Positions 54,046-63,900 of a stretch of DNA of 64,000 bases are shown here, piece by piece; positions within the stretch are counted from its first letter, which is position 1; the number at the start of each line of letters is the position of its first letter. Source of the stretch: Oscillospiraceae bacterium (lineage in GTDB: Bacteria; Bacillota; Clostridia; Oscillospirales; Ruminococcaceae); assembly GCA_020054675.1 (NCBI GenBank), contig JAIHAL010000003.1, forward strand, positions 281,135 through 345,134. The letters run 5' to 3'. Under the pieces are notes generated by a model. That model saw only the letters and a program-made list of their open reading frames with translations, searched no databases and was not told the DNA's origin. The position numbers were made by a program, and so were the translations under genes.

Positions 54046-54324
54046 TTACTTTGCGTCAACTGCATCTTTAAGAGCCTTGCCTGCTTTAAATACAGGGGCC
54101 TTCTTTGCCGGAACCATGATTTTTGCTTTGGTAGACGGGTTGATTGCTTCCTTGGCCTTGCGCTGGCGCACTTCAAATGTGCCGAATCCTACGAGCTGAA
54201 CCTTGTCGCCTTTTGCAAGCGCGCCGGAAATAGCTGAAATAACTGCTGATACAGCCTTTTCAGCATCCTTCTTGGAAAATTCTGTGCTTTCTGCAACTGC
54301 GTTGATTAAATCGGTCTTTGTCAT
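54046..54324 (-). CDS. hup: HU-family DNA-binding protein
   Basis: 92 residues. Typical [84 protein letters not shown]. It bends and compacts DNA as a dimer. ATG at 54324 follows TTGGAGG; the upstream TTG gives a spurious extension. It lies between mazG and rqcP. Confidence 0.96.
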   Translation of the reverse strand: MTKTDLINAVAESTEFSKKDAEKAVSAVISAISGALAKGDKVQLVGFGTFEVRQRKAKEAINPSTKAKIMVPAKKAPVFKAGKALKDAVDAK

Positions 54325-54368
54325 TTTCAAATCCTCCAATATTTTTTTGATGGTTACCCATCATTTTT

Positions 54369-55187
54369 TTACTGACCTTTATTTTTCTCTGCCAGTTTTT
54401 GCTTTGCCAGACGCCAATAAACGTCAAGCTCATTTATGCCAAGGGTTTTCATATCAATCCCCTGAGGCCTTATTAAATTTTCGGTTTCGGCAAACCTTTT
54501 TATAAATTTTTCGCAAGCCTTTGAAAGACATTCTTCCGGGTCTATTTCAAGCTTTCTTGCGACATTTACAGCCGAAAAAAGTACATCTCCAAGCTCGTCT
54601 TCAATTTCGCTTCTGCATTTTCCGTCAAGAGCCTTTTTAAGTTCGCCGACTTCCGATTCAAGCGCTTCAAAAGCATCAAGCTCGCTTTTGAAATCCATAC
54701 CTGCGCGTTTTGCCCGCTGGCCTATTTTATAGCTTTTCATAAGTGCCGGAAGTATTTTCGGCACGCTTTTTAGCGTATCCGTATAAGTTTCCTGTCCCTT
54801 TGAAGCCTGCTTGATATTGTCCCAGTTTTTAAGCACTTCGCCGGAATTTTCAACGCTTATTTCGCCAAAAACATGCGGATGCCTTTCTATCAGCTTTTTG
54901 CAGACTTCATCGGCAACGTCGCTGAAATCGAACACGCCCTTTTCGGCCTCCATCTGGGAATGGAAAACCACCTGCAAAAGCACATCGCCAAGCTCCTCGC
55001 GAAGGAGTGAGGCATCTTCCGCATCAATAGCTTCAAGAACCTCATAAGTTTCTTCAAGGAAGTTTTTCCTTATGCTTTTATGATCCTGTTCGCGGTCCCA
55101 CGGGCATCCGTTTTCGCCACGCAAAATTTTCATTATTTCAACGAGGTCGTTTACATCGTATTTTTCTTTAAACTTAAAGTCGTACAT
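54369..55187 (-). CDS. mazG: Nucleoside triphosphate pyrophosphohydrolase MazG
   Basis: 272 residues with two MazG domains. First EExxE module at LEETYEVLEAIDAEDASLLREELGDVLLQ, second at ALESEVGELKKALDGKCRSEIEDELGDVLFS; the two acidic motifs of each bind magnesium. It hydrolyses NTPs to NMP and pyrophosphate, house-cleaning aberrant nucleotides. Start at ATG 55187 after GGAG. The position in spoVB-mazG-hup-rqcP mirrors yabM-yabN-(hbs)-yabO clusters in Bacillota. Confidence 0.95.
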   Translation of the reverse strand: MYDFKFKEKYDVNDLVEIMKILRGENGCPWDREQDHKSIRKNFLEETYEVLEAIDAEDASLLREELGDVLLQVVFHSQMEAEKGVFDFSDVADEVCKKLIERHPHVFGEISVENSGEVLKNWDNIKQASKGQETYTDTLKSVPKILPALMKSYKIGQRAKRAGMDFKSELDAFEALESEVGELKKALDGKCRSEIEDELGDVLFSAVNVARKLEIDPEECLSKACEKFIKRFAETENLIRPQGIDMKTLGINELDVYWRLAKQKLAEKNKGQ

Positions 55188-55273
55188 TTTTTTCTCCAAG
55201 CTTGAAAAATAATTCCATTGATTATATTAACCGATTATGCGCAATATTTCAAGTATTTTTTAAAATTTTCTTT

Positions 55274-56944
55274 TTAAAAAAGCGATTTTATTTCGTTTTT
55301 GGTGATTCCGCCTGTAAAAAACAGGACTAATATGTAAATTATTCCACCAAGAAGTATACTTATAAGCAAAGAAAGCCTTTCTCCGACAATTTCAGCAAGA
55401 AACAGATTGGCAAGAACAGCGCTGATGGCGCAGAAAATTCCTCCCAAAAACGGCTTAAAAAAGAGCTTGTTCCTGTTAAGACTTGTTTTGGTTTTTTTGC
55501 AAAGGAGTTTTATTGAAGCATAGCTTGTAAGAATGTAGCAAATCACTGTTGAAAGAGCTGCGCCGTTTATGTTTATTTCGGGGATTGACATAAAGGCTAT
55601 GTTTCCGATAAGCTTTGCCGCCGCACCTATGAGCATTATTTTAACCGGCAAGTCGGCATATCCTATTGCTTGCAGCATTGAAAAAACGGGGATGCTTAGG
55701 GATAAAAAAATCGAGCCTATGCCGAGTATTGCAAGCGCCTCAAAGGATACCGCAATTTCAGCCTCCCTGCCCGAGTATAGGAACATAAGGATTTCCTTTG
55801 AGAGGGCGCAAATTCCTATTCCGGATGGCACTGCTATAAGGGAGGAGGCAAATATTACTGATTCCACGCTTTTTTGTATGCGTTTTTGATTTTTTGCCGC
55901 CCAGCTTTCTGCAAGAGTGGGAAATATCCCCTTGCCGAAAATCCCGGCAAGGGATGGAACAAGGTTGAATACCGTAAGGGCGAGTCCGGTAAAAGACCCG
56001 TAAATAAAGTTTGGCAATTCTTCCTTTGGAATATTTATATCTTTAAAAAACAAATAAGCGTTTTGCGATTCAAGCATTCTTGTTATAGTTCCGAGGTCTA
56101 TAAGGGATGTTATATTTGCCGCAAGCGAGCCTATTGACATGGGTATAATAGTTTTTGCAAGTCCAATGGCAATTTCCTTTGAGCTTTGGATAGTTTTGTT
56201 TTGAAGAATTTCTTTTTTTCCGATTCCATCCCCAAATATTTTATGCCTTAAAATAAGAAAAACCATTCCTAAGGCCGAACCTGCGGTTACGCCCAAGACA
56301 GCCGCCGCTGCCGAATAAGCAAGCGCAAGGTTTTCCGGAGATGAATTTTTGACGTCTGTAAAAAATCCGGCAAAGCGCATGAAGGCTTCCGGATTTTCAT
56401 GGGCATATTCAAGCACGAGCAGGGCAAAGCCAAGGCCTGCGGCAAGCTTTGCAAAGCTCTCCGCAACCTGCGACAGAGCTGTGGGGTACATGTTTTTAAG
56501 CCCTTCATAATAGCCTCTGTAAACAGACATAACCGAGCCGAAAAATATTGACGGCGCAATCATTAAAACCGCCGGAAGCGCTTCCGGAGTTTTGGCGATA
56601 TGCTTGCAGAACGGCAAGGCAAATACGGCCATCAAAAGCGATGCCGCAAGGCCCGAAAGCGAAAAAACAAGTATGGAAACCCGTTTGATTTTTTTTATGT
56701 TAAGGTATCTGCCAAAGGCTGAATTTTCGGCAACAAGCTTTGCCACGGCGGCAGGAAGGCCGGTTGTTGAAACTGCGTAAACCGGCAGAAAAAGCCCGTA
56801 TGCGCAGCTGAAATATCCCATTCCGGTACCGCCAAGCACATTGGCCAAAGGAATTTTAAATAGCGCGCCTATTATTTTTGATATTATCACCGATGCGGCA
56901 AGTATTGCCGAACCATATAAAAAGCCCTGTTTTTTCAAATTCAT
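55274..56944 (-). CDS. SpoVB/MurJ-like polysaccharide flippase (MOP family)
   Basis: 556 residues, about fourteen membrane helices, with the SpoVB-like start KKQGFLYGSAILAASVIISKIIGALFKIPLANVLGGTGMGYF and a conserved central charged segment. Members flip lipid-linked glycans during spore cortex or wall synthesis; the neighbours mazG and rqcP indicate the YabM/SpoVB lineage. GGGGG precedes the ATG. Whether it serves sporulation or vegetative wall growth cannot be told. Confidence 0.92.
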   Translation of the reverse strand: MNLKKQGFLYGSAILAASVIISKIIGALFKIPLANVLGGTGMGYFSCAYGLFLPVYAVSTTGLPAAVAKLVAENSAFGRYLNIKKIKRVSILVFSLSGLAASLLMAVFALPFCKHIAKTPEALPAVLMIAPSIFFGSVMSVYRGYYEGLKNMYPTALSQVAESFAKLAAGLGFALLVLEYAHENPEAFMRFAGFFTDVKNSSPENLALAYSAAAAVLGVTAGSALGMVFLILRHKIFGDGIGKKEILQNKTIQSSKEIAIGLAKTIIPMSIGSLAANITSLIDLGTITRMLESQNAYLFFKDINIPKEELPNFIYGSFTGLALTVFNLVPSLAGIFGKGIFPTLAESWAAKNQKRIQKSVESVIFASSLIAVPSGIGICALSKEILMFLYSGREAEIAVSFEALAILGIGSIFLSLSIPVFSMLQAIGYADLPVKIMLIGAAAKLIGNIAFMSIPEININGAALSTVICYILTSYASIKLLCKKTKTSLNRNKLFFKPFLGGIFCAISAVLANLFLAEIVGERLSLLISILLGGIIYILVLFFTGGITKNEIKSLF

Positions 56945-57024
56945 CCCCCGTATGCTTTAAATTTACGATAAATTATTATGTTGCACGGACAGGGAATATG
57001 ATTTTGATTTTTGCATTTTAAATT

Positions 57025-58626
57025 TTATTTTGTGGAAATATGAAGCTGTATATATTCGCGCGGAGAAATACCCTCAATTTTTTTAAAAACTTTGCTGAAA
57101 TAAAAAGCGCTTTCAAAACCAAGCTTATCTGCAATTTCATAAATTTTATCGTTGCCTTGTGACATCATTTTTTTTGCAGCTGAGATTTTTTCAAGAGTTA
57201 TATATTCTACAAAACTGATTCCGGTGCAGCGGGTAAAAAGCTGGCTTAGATAATTTGGACTGAAACCAAAAAGTGCGGCGACTTCATTAAGGGAAAGCTT
57301 TTTATTTAAATTTTCGCGGATATATTTTTGTACATTTGAAATAATGCGGTTTTTATAGTTGCTGCGGCGGCTTAAAAAAGCTTCACATAAGCCATCCCCA
57401 AGCTTTTTCATCCATGCTGTTATGTCAGAAACCGATTGTTTTCTATAAATACTGTGATAACCGTCTGCTTCATCTGAAAAAATCTGCTTAAGCAATTCCT
57501 CGCCATCAGGCAGCAGCAGATTTGCCATATACATAAGCGTACATGCGGCATCCATTGCTTTAGCCCATTGTGATGGAGATTTGCTAAAATGTTCACATAA
57601 TTCATACATTACATCTTTAAGAGCATCCGGGTCAAGCTGGTTAAATGCTTTTGCTATGTTTTTTTTGTACGCTGAAAAATCAAATGCCGCAGGTTCGTAT
57701 GGTTTTACCGCTTCTTCAAAGAACAATATAGGTTTTTGCAAAGAAAGAAAAGTTAAAATTTGCCTTGCAGTATAGCATGAACGACCGATATCAAACGGGT
57801 CTGATACCTTTTCACCTACTGCAAAAAGCAAATCCACGTTAAAATAGTTATGTACGATAAGCGCAGTGCGTTCAATAATTTGTTTTAAATGAAATATATA
57901 TTCCGAGTCTTCTTGTTCACTTATGCAAAAAGTTATGTTAAAATGCCGTGTGTCAAGTCCGGTAATATAACAGGCCATAAATTTGTTTATAGTTTCTTTT
58001 ATCATTTGCAGCGTGCCGGAATAAAGCAGCATACGCTTTTTTTCTTCAATATTAAAACTGCAAATTTCACAGCAGCAAACAGTATAGGCGAAAAATGAAA
58101 AATCCAATCCAAGTTCTTTGCGTTGAATGTCAAATTGTTCGCGTGATTCAAAAAGATTGTTGTAAAGACGGATAAAGAATTTTTCATAAAAAGATTCAAT
58201 TCCAGCAGCACCGCTAAAATTTGAAAATGAGCTGTCTTTTTTTAATGTTCGCAGCATTGAAATTGCCTTTAAAATTGTGTTTTCTAAAATTTCAGAAGTA
58301 AGTTCCATTTTTACAAGATAGTCTAAAGCCTGATATTTAATAGCTTCTTTAACATAAGCAAATTCTTCATAACTTGTAAGCATTATAAAAAGAGGAAGAT
58401 TTTCATCTTTTTCACGGCAGCTTTTTAAAACTTCAAGCCCGTTTGCCAAAGGCATTTTTATATCTATAATTACTATGTCGGGTGATTTTGTGTGTATAAG
58501 TTCAAGAGCTTCTTTTCCGTTGTGGGCTATGCCGCAAATACTGATGTCATAATCTCCCCATTTAAGCATTGATTGAAGTCCGATAAGAGATAGTGGTTCA
58601 TCATCCGCCAAAAGCAATTTAAACAT
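57025..58626 (-). CDS. YesN-type response regulator (REC + AraC HTH)
   Basis: 533 residues. N-terminal receiver with phospho-acceptor D55 (IVIIDIKMPLANGLEVL) and acidic D8/D9; a long middle region (about 130-420) of unassigned fold; C-terminal AraC-type HTH (about 430-525, RENLNKKLSLNEVAALFGFSPNYLSQLF and KIYEIADKLGFESAFYFSKVFKKIEGISPREY). It pairs with the kinase upstream, and both diverge from the sugar ABC transporter genes it should activate. GGAGGAAA precedes the ATG. Confidence 0.94.
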   Translation of the reverse strand: MFKLLLADDEPLSLIGLQSMLKWGDYDISICGIAHNGKEALELIHTKSPDIVIIDIKMPLANGLEVLKSCREKDENLPLFIMLTSYEEFAYVKEAIKYQALDYLVKMELTSEILENTILKAISMLRTLKKDSSFSNFSGAAGIESFYEKFFIRLYNNLFESREQFDIQRKELGLDFSFFAYTVCCCEICSFNIEEKKRMLLYSGTLQMIKETINKFMACYITGLDTRHFNITFCISEQEDSEYIFHLKQIIERTALIVHNYFNVDLLFAVGEKVSDPFDIGRSCYTARQILTFLSLQKPILFFEEAVKPYEPAAFDFSAYKKNIAKAFNQLDPDALKDVMYELCEHFSKSPSQWAKAMDAACTLMYMANLLLPDGEELLKQIFSDEADGYHSIYRKQSVSDITAWMKKLGDGLCEAFLSRRSNYKNRIISNVQKYIRENLNKKLSLNEVAALFGFSPNYLSQLFTRCTGISFVEYITLEKISAAKKMMSQGNDKIYEIADKLGFESAFYFSKVFKKIEGISPREYIQLHISTK

Positions 58627-58653
58627 ATATATTTCCTCCGAAATCTTTTGAGG

Positions 58654-60420
58654 TTATAATGGATGGCGAGGAAGATGTACATTTATGCAAGTATATTCTC
58701 CGAGGTTGCTGTTTATGGATATACCAAAATCTTTTCCAAAATTATGCTGTATTCGTTTATGCACGTTTAAAATTCCAATTTGCTTAAATAATGCAGAATG
58801 GGTATTTTCTTCGCCGTTAAAAATTTTTTTAATAGTTTCGACTTTCATTCCGATTCCGTCATCAAAAACAGAAATCAAAATTCCGGTTTCTGTTTCACAA
58901 GCTTTAATAAGAATACATCCTGTTCCGCCTTTTGGTTCTATTCCATGAAAGATAGCATTCTCAACTAACGGCTGCAAGGTAAACCGCGGGATGCAGTTAT
59001 TTTTAAGGTTTTCAGGAATATCAATTTCCATAGTTATAAGTCCGCCGTATCTGTATTTTTGAATGATAAAATAGTCATTCAGCAAAGAAAGTTCATCTTC
59101 AAGGCTGATAAGCTCTTTTGTACCTTTGGCAATGTTTTTAAGAAGCCTTGAAAGCGAGATGGCCATTTGCTCAATTCCATCAGCGCCTTGAATATGCGCC
59201 ATCCATTTTATGGAGCCGAGAGTATTGTAGAGAAAATGCGGATTTATTTGGCTTTGCAGCATTTGATATTCCAAATCACGTTTTTGTTTTTCGTCAGAAA
59301 GACGTTTTTCCATTAAAATTTGCACATCTTGTGCCAGTTTATTGATTCCATGGCCGATATATCCAAATTCGTTGTCCCATTCTATTTTATGGTCAAGGGA
59401 AAAATCTCCTTGTCCTATTTTGTCTATTTTTTGGCGCAGCAAACGTATAGGGGCATTTATCATTTGCGTAAGTGACAGGCTAAGCACCACTGCAAGCAGG
59501 ATAATTCCTCCTGCCAAAAGAACCAGCAAGCGGAGGTAAAGATTTTGCTGTTCTGTTACAAGCTCTTCTGAAAGGCTTTGGAAAAGTTTAAGTCCGCTGG
59601 AAGCAATGGGATGCGAAACAATTATTTGTGTTTTGCCGTTTGCAAGTGTTTCAAGCCCGACGCGGGTATTGCCGCTTAGCGCATTTTTCTGCAAAGTTTC
59701 TGAAAATTCAATGTTTAATTTTGATGTGATAAAATTGCCATTTTCAATTTTATATGTATTTTTGCCTATCGCTATGTATAGATAATTTCCGGGTTTGGTT
59801 TGATAGTCTTTAAGACGGTCTGTAATTACTGATGGGTTTACCGATAAATAAACATATCCAAGTAATTTTCCGGTATTTAAATTTTTTATAGGTCTTATCA
59901 GAGATAGTGATATAGAGGGGCTTAAAGGGTCTTTTTCTATATCCGGCCAAATTAAAGACTTTTTTGAAGAAAAATCTATTATTTTGTCTATATTGTAAAC
60001 TGTGACCGGAGGGCCGTTTGAGGATAAATTCCCTACTTGGAGTATCTTTGTCCGGTTTATATCAGTTATAATAAGCCGTTGTATATAAGAATAGGAACGA
60101 TTATCGTAATATTCATCAGAAAGAATTTTATAAGCATTAAGAGCAAGTTTAGGGTTTCCTGAACTATCTTCGAGATAATCTATAAATTGTTCATTTATAA
60201 AGCACCATTTGCTTAAAGTATCAATTGCCGTCAAATCTTGTTCTATAAGTCCAGCGACAAGTCTGAGGTTGAATTCTGAGGATTGAATTACATTTTTTCT
60301 GGCATAGGCTTGAAAATAAGAAAGACTTATTGCTGAAAGCAGAATAACCGTTGAAAAGCTTATGCAAGCGGCAGTAACTATAATGCGTTTTTTTAAACTG
60401 CGGTGGAAAAATGTTTTCAT
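58654..60420 (-). CDS. YesM-type sensor histidine kinase
   Basis: 588 residues. Membrane helix 1 (about 12-34), extracellular dCache-like sensor (about 35-285), membrane helix 2 (about 288-310), HAMP (about 312-365), His_kinase domain with phospho-acceptor H395 in QSQINPHFLYNTLGSIKWMA, and C-terminal HATPase with NAIFHGIEPKGGTG and DDGIGM. It is of the HPK7/LytS-like group used with YesN regulators for oligosaccharide uptake. The yesN-type gene follows after 27 bases. Ligand unknown but probably a saccharide handled by the adjacent binding protein. Confidence 0.94.
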   Translation of the reverse strand: MKTFFHRSLKKRIIVTAACISFSTVILLSAISLSYFQAYARKNVIQSSEFNLRLVAGLIEQDLTAIDTLSKWCFINEQFIDYLEDSSGNPKLALNAYKILSDEYYDNRSYSYIQRLIITDINRTKILQVGNLSSNGPPVTVYNIDKIIDFSSKKSLIWPDIEKDPLSPSISLSLIRPIKNLNTGKLLGYVYLSVNPSVITDRLKDYQTKPGNYLYIAIGKNTYKIENGNFITSKLNIEFSETLQKNALSGNTRVGLETLANGKTQIIVSHPIASSGLKLFQSLSEELVTEQQNLYLRLLVLLAGGIILLAVVLSLSLTQMINAPIRLLRQKIDKIGQGDFSLDHKIEWDNEFGYIGHGINKLAQDVQILMEKRLSDEKQKRDLEYQMLQSQINPHFLYNTLGSIKWMAHIQGADGIEQMAISLSRLLKNIAKGTKELISLEDELSLLNDYFIIQKYRYGGLITMEIDIPENLKNNCIPRFTLQPLVENAIFHGIEPKGGTGCILIKACETETGILISVFDDGIGMKVETIKKIFNGEENTHSALFKQIGILNVHKRIQHNFGKDFGISINSNLGEYTCINVHLPRHPL

Positions 60421-60589
60421 TTTTTCAAGTCACCTTCTTTTAATGTTATTTTATCACAAATATCGTTTTTAAAAAATAGGGGAGATTGATGAAAGAAGAA
60501 TATTATAAATTTTCATAAAAAAGTATATGTTTTTAGTGAAAACTTTTAAAAGCAATAATAAAAGTGAATATAAATTGTATATTTTTACA

Positions 60590-60618
60590 TTACATTTTAA
60601 AGATAGTACTGTTATAAT
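60590..60618 (+). promoter_or_regulatory. Promoter of the sugar ABC operon
   Basis: TTACAT (60590-60595), 17 bases, TATAAT (60613-60618), 58 bases before the binding-protein start. The YesN site should lie upstream, in 60430-60590, but I cannot define it. Confidence 0.6.
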
Positions 60619-60675
60619 AAAAATACATTCAAATGCTGAAAATTTAAAAATCAATATGTTTTGGAGGGATTGGCT

Positions 60676-62031
60676 ATGAGCAAAACAAAAAAATTGATTA
60701 GCACTGTGTTGGCCTCAGTAATGTTTTTAAGCGTATTTGCAGGCTGTGGGAAAAATGAGGGAAACTCTTCTTCACAACAACAGGATTCACAGATTTCAAA
60801 AGCAAACGTTGAAACTACTGCTGCAAAGGAAGAAGAAAAGGAGGTCAAACTTACATGGGCTTTGTGGGATTATGAAAAAACGCCTTATTACAAAGCTTTA
60901 ATCGAAGAATACAAAAAAATTAAACCAAATGTGACAATAGAGTATAAAGATTTGGGTTCTTCAAATTATCAAACCGTTCTTGGTACACAGCTTGCCGGTG
61001 GGGACAGCGGACTTGATATTTTAAGCGTTAAAGATATTCCCGGCTATTCTGCAATGGTAAATGCAGGACAGCTTGAAGATTTAAGCGATTTTATTAAAAA
61101 GTATAATATTGATACATCAAAATACAGCGGTACAACTGAGCAAATTGCAGTTGACGGGAAACTGTACGCTCTTCCTTTCAGAAGCGATTTTTGGGTTGTA
61201 TTTTACAATAAGGATTTGTTTGATAAAGCAGGTGTTGATTATCCTACAAACGATATGACAATGAAAGATTACGATGCCATAGCACGCAAAATGACAAGCG
61301 GCAGCGGCAGCACTAAAGTTTATGGGGCACATTACCATACATGGCGCAGTGCAGTGCAGCTTTTTGGAATTTTGGATGGGAAACATACGATTTTGGACCC
61401 GAGTACGGGATATGATTTTCTTAAACCTTATTACGAAATTATACTTAAAGAACAGGATGACGGAATTGTTCAAGACTATGCCACATTAAAAACAAGCAGC
61501 ACGCATTATTCTGGGGTATTTGAAAACAACAGCGTTGCAATGCTGAATATGGGCAGTTGGTTTATTTCAACTTTAATGAATGATATTAAAACCGGCAAAT
61601 CAGAAGCCAAAAATTGGGGTATTGTAAAATATCCTCATCCGGAAGGTGTTGCGGCAGGAACAACACTTGGAACCATTACGACCCTTGGAGTTGCTTCAAG
61701 TTCAAAAAATAAAGATGCCGCCCTTGATTTTATCAATTTTGTCTGCGGTGAAGAGGGAGCGAAAGTTATTGCTTCAACAGGCACATTCCCCGCAATAAAA
61801 ACAGATGATATTTTGGAAAAAATAACTTCATTGGAAGGCTTCCCCAAAGATGAAAACAGCAAAGAAGCGCTAAAAACTGTAAAAACTTACCTTGAAATGC
61901 CTATGAATCCAAATAGTGCTCAAATTGAAACCATTTTAAATGACCAGCATGATGCAATAATGACGAAAAGTGTTTCTATTGAAGAAGGACTTAAAGAGAT
62001 GACGGAACAGGTAAAGGCAATAATAGGCTAA
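60676..62031 (+). CDS. Extracellular sugar-binding lipoprotein (ABC importer, SBP family 1)
   Basis: 451 residues. Lipobox FAGC with Cys24, a charged Ser/Gln-rich linker (27-57), then a family-1 solute-binding fold: KLTWALWDYEKTPYYKALIEEYKKIKPNVTIEYKD..., LPFRSDFWVVFYNKDLFDKAGVDYPTNDMTMKDYDAIARKMT. Trp/Tyr-rich segments (W173, HTWRSAVQLF) fit an oligosaccharide site. ATG at 60676 after GGAGGG; the TTG at 60661 overlaps the ribosome site. Two permeases follow; there is no ATPase, so a shared MsmX-like one is expected. Confidence 0.94.
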   Translation: MSKTKKLISTVLASVMFLSVFAGCGKNEGNSSSQQQDSQISKANVETTAAKEEEKEVKLTWALWDYEKTPYYKALIEEYKKIKPNVTIEYKDLGSSNYQTVLGTQLAGGDSGLDILSVKDIPGYSAMVNAGQLEDLSDFIKKYNIDTSKYSGTTEQIAVDGKLYALPFRSDFWVVFYNKDLFDKAGVDYPTNDMTMKDYDAIARKMTSGSGSTKVYGAHYHTWRSAVQLFGILDGKHTILDPSTGYDFLKPYYEIILKEQDDGIVQDYATLKTSSTHYSGVFENNSVAMLNMGSWFISTLMNDIKTGKSEAKNWGIVKYPHPEGVAAGTTLGTITTLGVASSSKNKDAALDFINFVCGEEGAKVIASTGTFPAIKTDDILEKITSLEGFPKDENSKEALKTVKTYLEMPMNPNSAQIETILNDQHDAIMTKSVSIEEGLKEMTEQVKAIIG

Positions 62032-62049
62032 ATATTGCAATAAAGTTTT

Positions 62050-62086
62050 TTGCGGGTCGTCAGGCTCACGGCCCGCACATTTTTTA
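62050..62086 (+). terminator. Hairpin between binding protein and permease genes
   Basis: TGCGGGTCGT and ACGGCCCGCA arms (one G-T pair), 7-base loop, then TTTTTT. It should make binding protein more abundant than the permeases by partial termination. Confidence 0.75.
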
Positions 62087-62116
62087 GATTATTTTGTGTT
62101 GACAAGGAGGACGGCA

Positions 62117-63034
62117 ATGGCTGATTTTGCAAAAATTCATCCAAATATCGGCACTGCAAGGAAAAAAAGAATTGACAATTTAATTGCATATAGCTTTATT
62201 GCTCCTAATTTTATAGGTTTTGCCATTTTTACGCTTGTTCCTATAATTATGGCGGTTGGGCTTAGTTTTATGAAATGGAACGGTTCCGCAGTTCAGAGCC
62301 CAAAATTTGTAGGAATTGATAATTATGCCAGACTTTTTAAAGATAGCAGATTTATTGATGCTTTTGAGCATACAATTGTCTATACAGTTTTAACCGTTCC
62401 TCTTACTATGATTGCGGCATTGTTTTTAGCACTGGTGTTGAATAAAAAGCTGTTTGGCAGAAATTTTTTTCGTACGGTGAGCTTTTTCCCTTACGTTGCA
62501 TCGCTTGTAGCCGTTGCTGCTGTTTGGAATGCCCTCTTCAGTCCGGACATGGGGCCGGTAAATGAAATTTTGCGTGTATTTGGGGTATCCAATCCACCAC
62601 GCTGGGCAGCCGATAAAAATTGGGCAATGCCGACATTGATAATGTTCAGTGTATGGAAAAACATGGGGTATTATATGGTCATGTATCTTGCTGGGCTGCA
62701 AAATATAAGTCCCGAATTATATGAGGCGGCAAGTTTGGATGGCGCCGGTGCAGCTCAAAAGTTTAAATATGTTACTTTGCCTCAACTTGGGCCAACAACT
62801 TTTCTTGTGCTTGTAATGGTCACAATTCAGTGCTTTAAAGTTTATGATATTGTGCTGATGATTACAGGCGGGGGACCAGGGACCAGTACGCTTGTGCTTG
62901 TTTACCATATTTACAATGTTGCATTTGTGCAATGGGATTTAGGCTATGCCGCAGCTATTTCAATGGTTTTGTTTTTAATGGTACTGACAGTTACAATTAT
63001 TCAATTTCGTGGCGAAAAGAAAATATCGGATTGA
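62117..63034 (+). CDS. Sugar ABC transporter permease (MalF-type)
   Basis: 305 residues, six membrane helices. The EAA loop EAASLDGAGAAQKFKYVTLPQL (about 203-224) couples to the ATPase. It forms a heterodimer with the next gene product, as in CUT1 importers. ATG at 62117 follows AAGGAGG. The C-terminal helix is followed by a short basic tail. Confidence 0.95.
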   Translation: MADFAKIHPNIGTARKKRIDNLIAYSFIAPNFIGFAIFTLVPIIMAVGLSFMKWNGSAVQSPKFVGIDNYARLFKDSRFIDAFEHTIVYTVLTVPLTMIAALFLALVLNKKLFGRNFFRTVSFFPYVASLVAVAAVWNALFSPDMGPVNEILRVFGVSNPPRWAADKNWAMPTLIMFSVWKNMGYYMVMYLAGLQNISPELYEAASLDGAGAAQKFKYVTLPQLGPTTFLVLVMVTIQCFKVYDIVLMITGGGPGTSTLVLVYHIYNVAFVQWDLGYAAAISMVLFLMVLTVTIIQFRGEKKISD

Positions 63035-63049
63035 GGCAAAGGGGCGAAG

Positions 63050-63886
63050 ATGATGCAATTTCGTAAAATAACAGGCGCAAAAATTTTATTTTATATTTTG
63101 CTTATTTTTTTCTCGCTTGTAATGCTGCTGCCGTTTGCTTGGATGCTTTCCGCATCGCTTAAACTTAATAAGGATGTTTTTACTTTCCCGATTAACTGGA
63201 TTCCTAAAAATCCACGATACGAGAATTATCAAGAAATCTGGACTCAAATACCCCTGCTTACATTTATTTTAAATACATTTAAGCTGACAATAATAATTAC
63301 CATACTTCAGCTTTTGACGTCAAGCTTTGCGGCATATGCTTTTGCAAAACTTGAATTTAAAGGGCGTAGAGCCCTGTTTCTTGGGTACATAGGAACAATT
63401 GCCGTGCCGTGGCAGGCATATATGGTTCCGCAGTTTATAATGATGCGCAATGTTTTCCATTTAAATGATACCCATTTGGCAATAATTTGCCTGCAAGCTT
63501 TTTCAGCTTTCGGAGTATTTCTTATGCGTCAGTTTTACCGCGGAATTCCGGATGAACTTTGTGAAGCTGCCCGCATAGACGGGATGAACGAATATCAAAT
63601 ATGGGCAAAAATCGTGCTTCCTCTTAGCAAGCCTGCACTGTCGACACTTGTAATTTTTACTTTTGTTGCGGTTTGGAATGATTTTCTTGGTCCCCAGATT
63701 TATCTTACATCAACTGAGAAAAAAACAATACAAATAGGATTAAGGATGTTTATTTCGCAGTATTCCACGGAATACGGATTGATTATGGCGGCATCCGTTG
63801 TGGCATTGATTCCTGTTTTGATTGTTTTTCTTTCGCTGCAAAAATATTTTGTGCAAGGAATTGCAACCAGCGGAATGAAAGGATAA
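63050..63886 (+). CDS. Sugar ABC transporter permease (MalG-type)
   Basis: 278 residues, six membrane helices, with the EAA loop EAARIDGMNEYQIWAKIVLPLSKP (about 172-195) and the usual C-terminal phrase VQGIATSGMKG. Second half of the CUT1 pore. It begins 15 bases after the first permease. No glycoside hydrolase follows before the insertion sequence; a gene set may have been cut off by it. Confidence 0.95.
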   Translation: MMQFRKITGAKILFYILLIFFSLVMLLPFAWMLSASLKLNKDVFTFPINWIPKNPRYENYQEIWTQIPLLTFILNTFKLTIIITILQLLTSSFAAYAFAKLEFKGRRALFLGYIGTIAVPWQAYMVPQFIMMRNVFHLNDTHLAIICLQAFSAFGVFLMRQFYRGIPDELCEAARIDGMNEYQIWAKIVLPLSKPALSTLVIFTFVAVWNDFLGPQIYLTSTEKKTIQIGLRMFISQYSTEYGLIMAASVVALIPVLIVFLSLQKYFVQGIATSGMKG

Positions 63887-63900
63887 AAATAAAAAAACAA

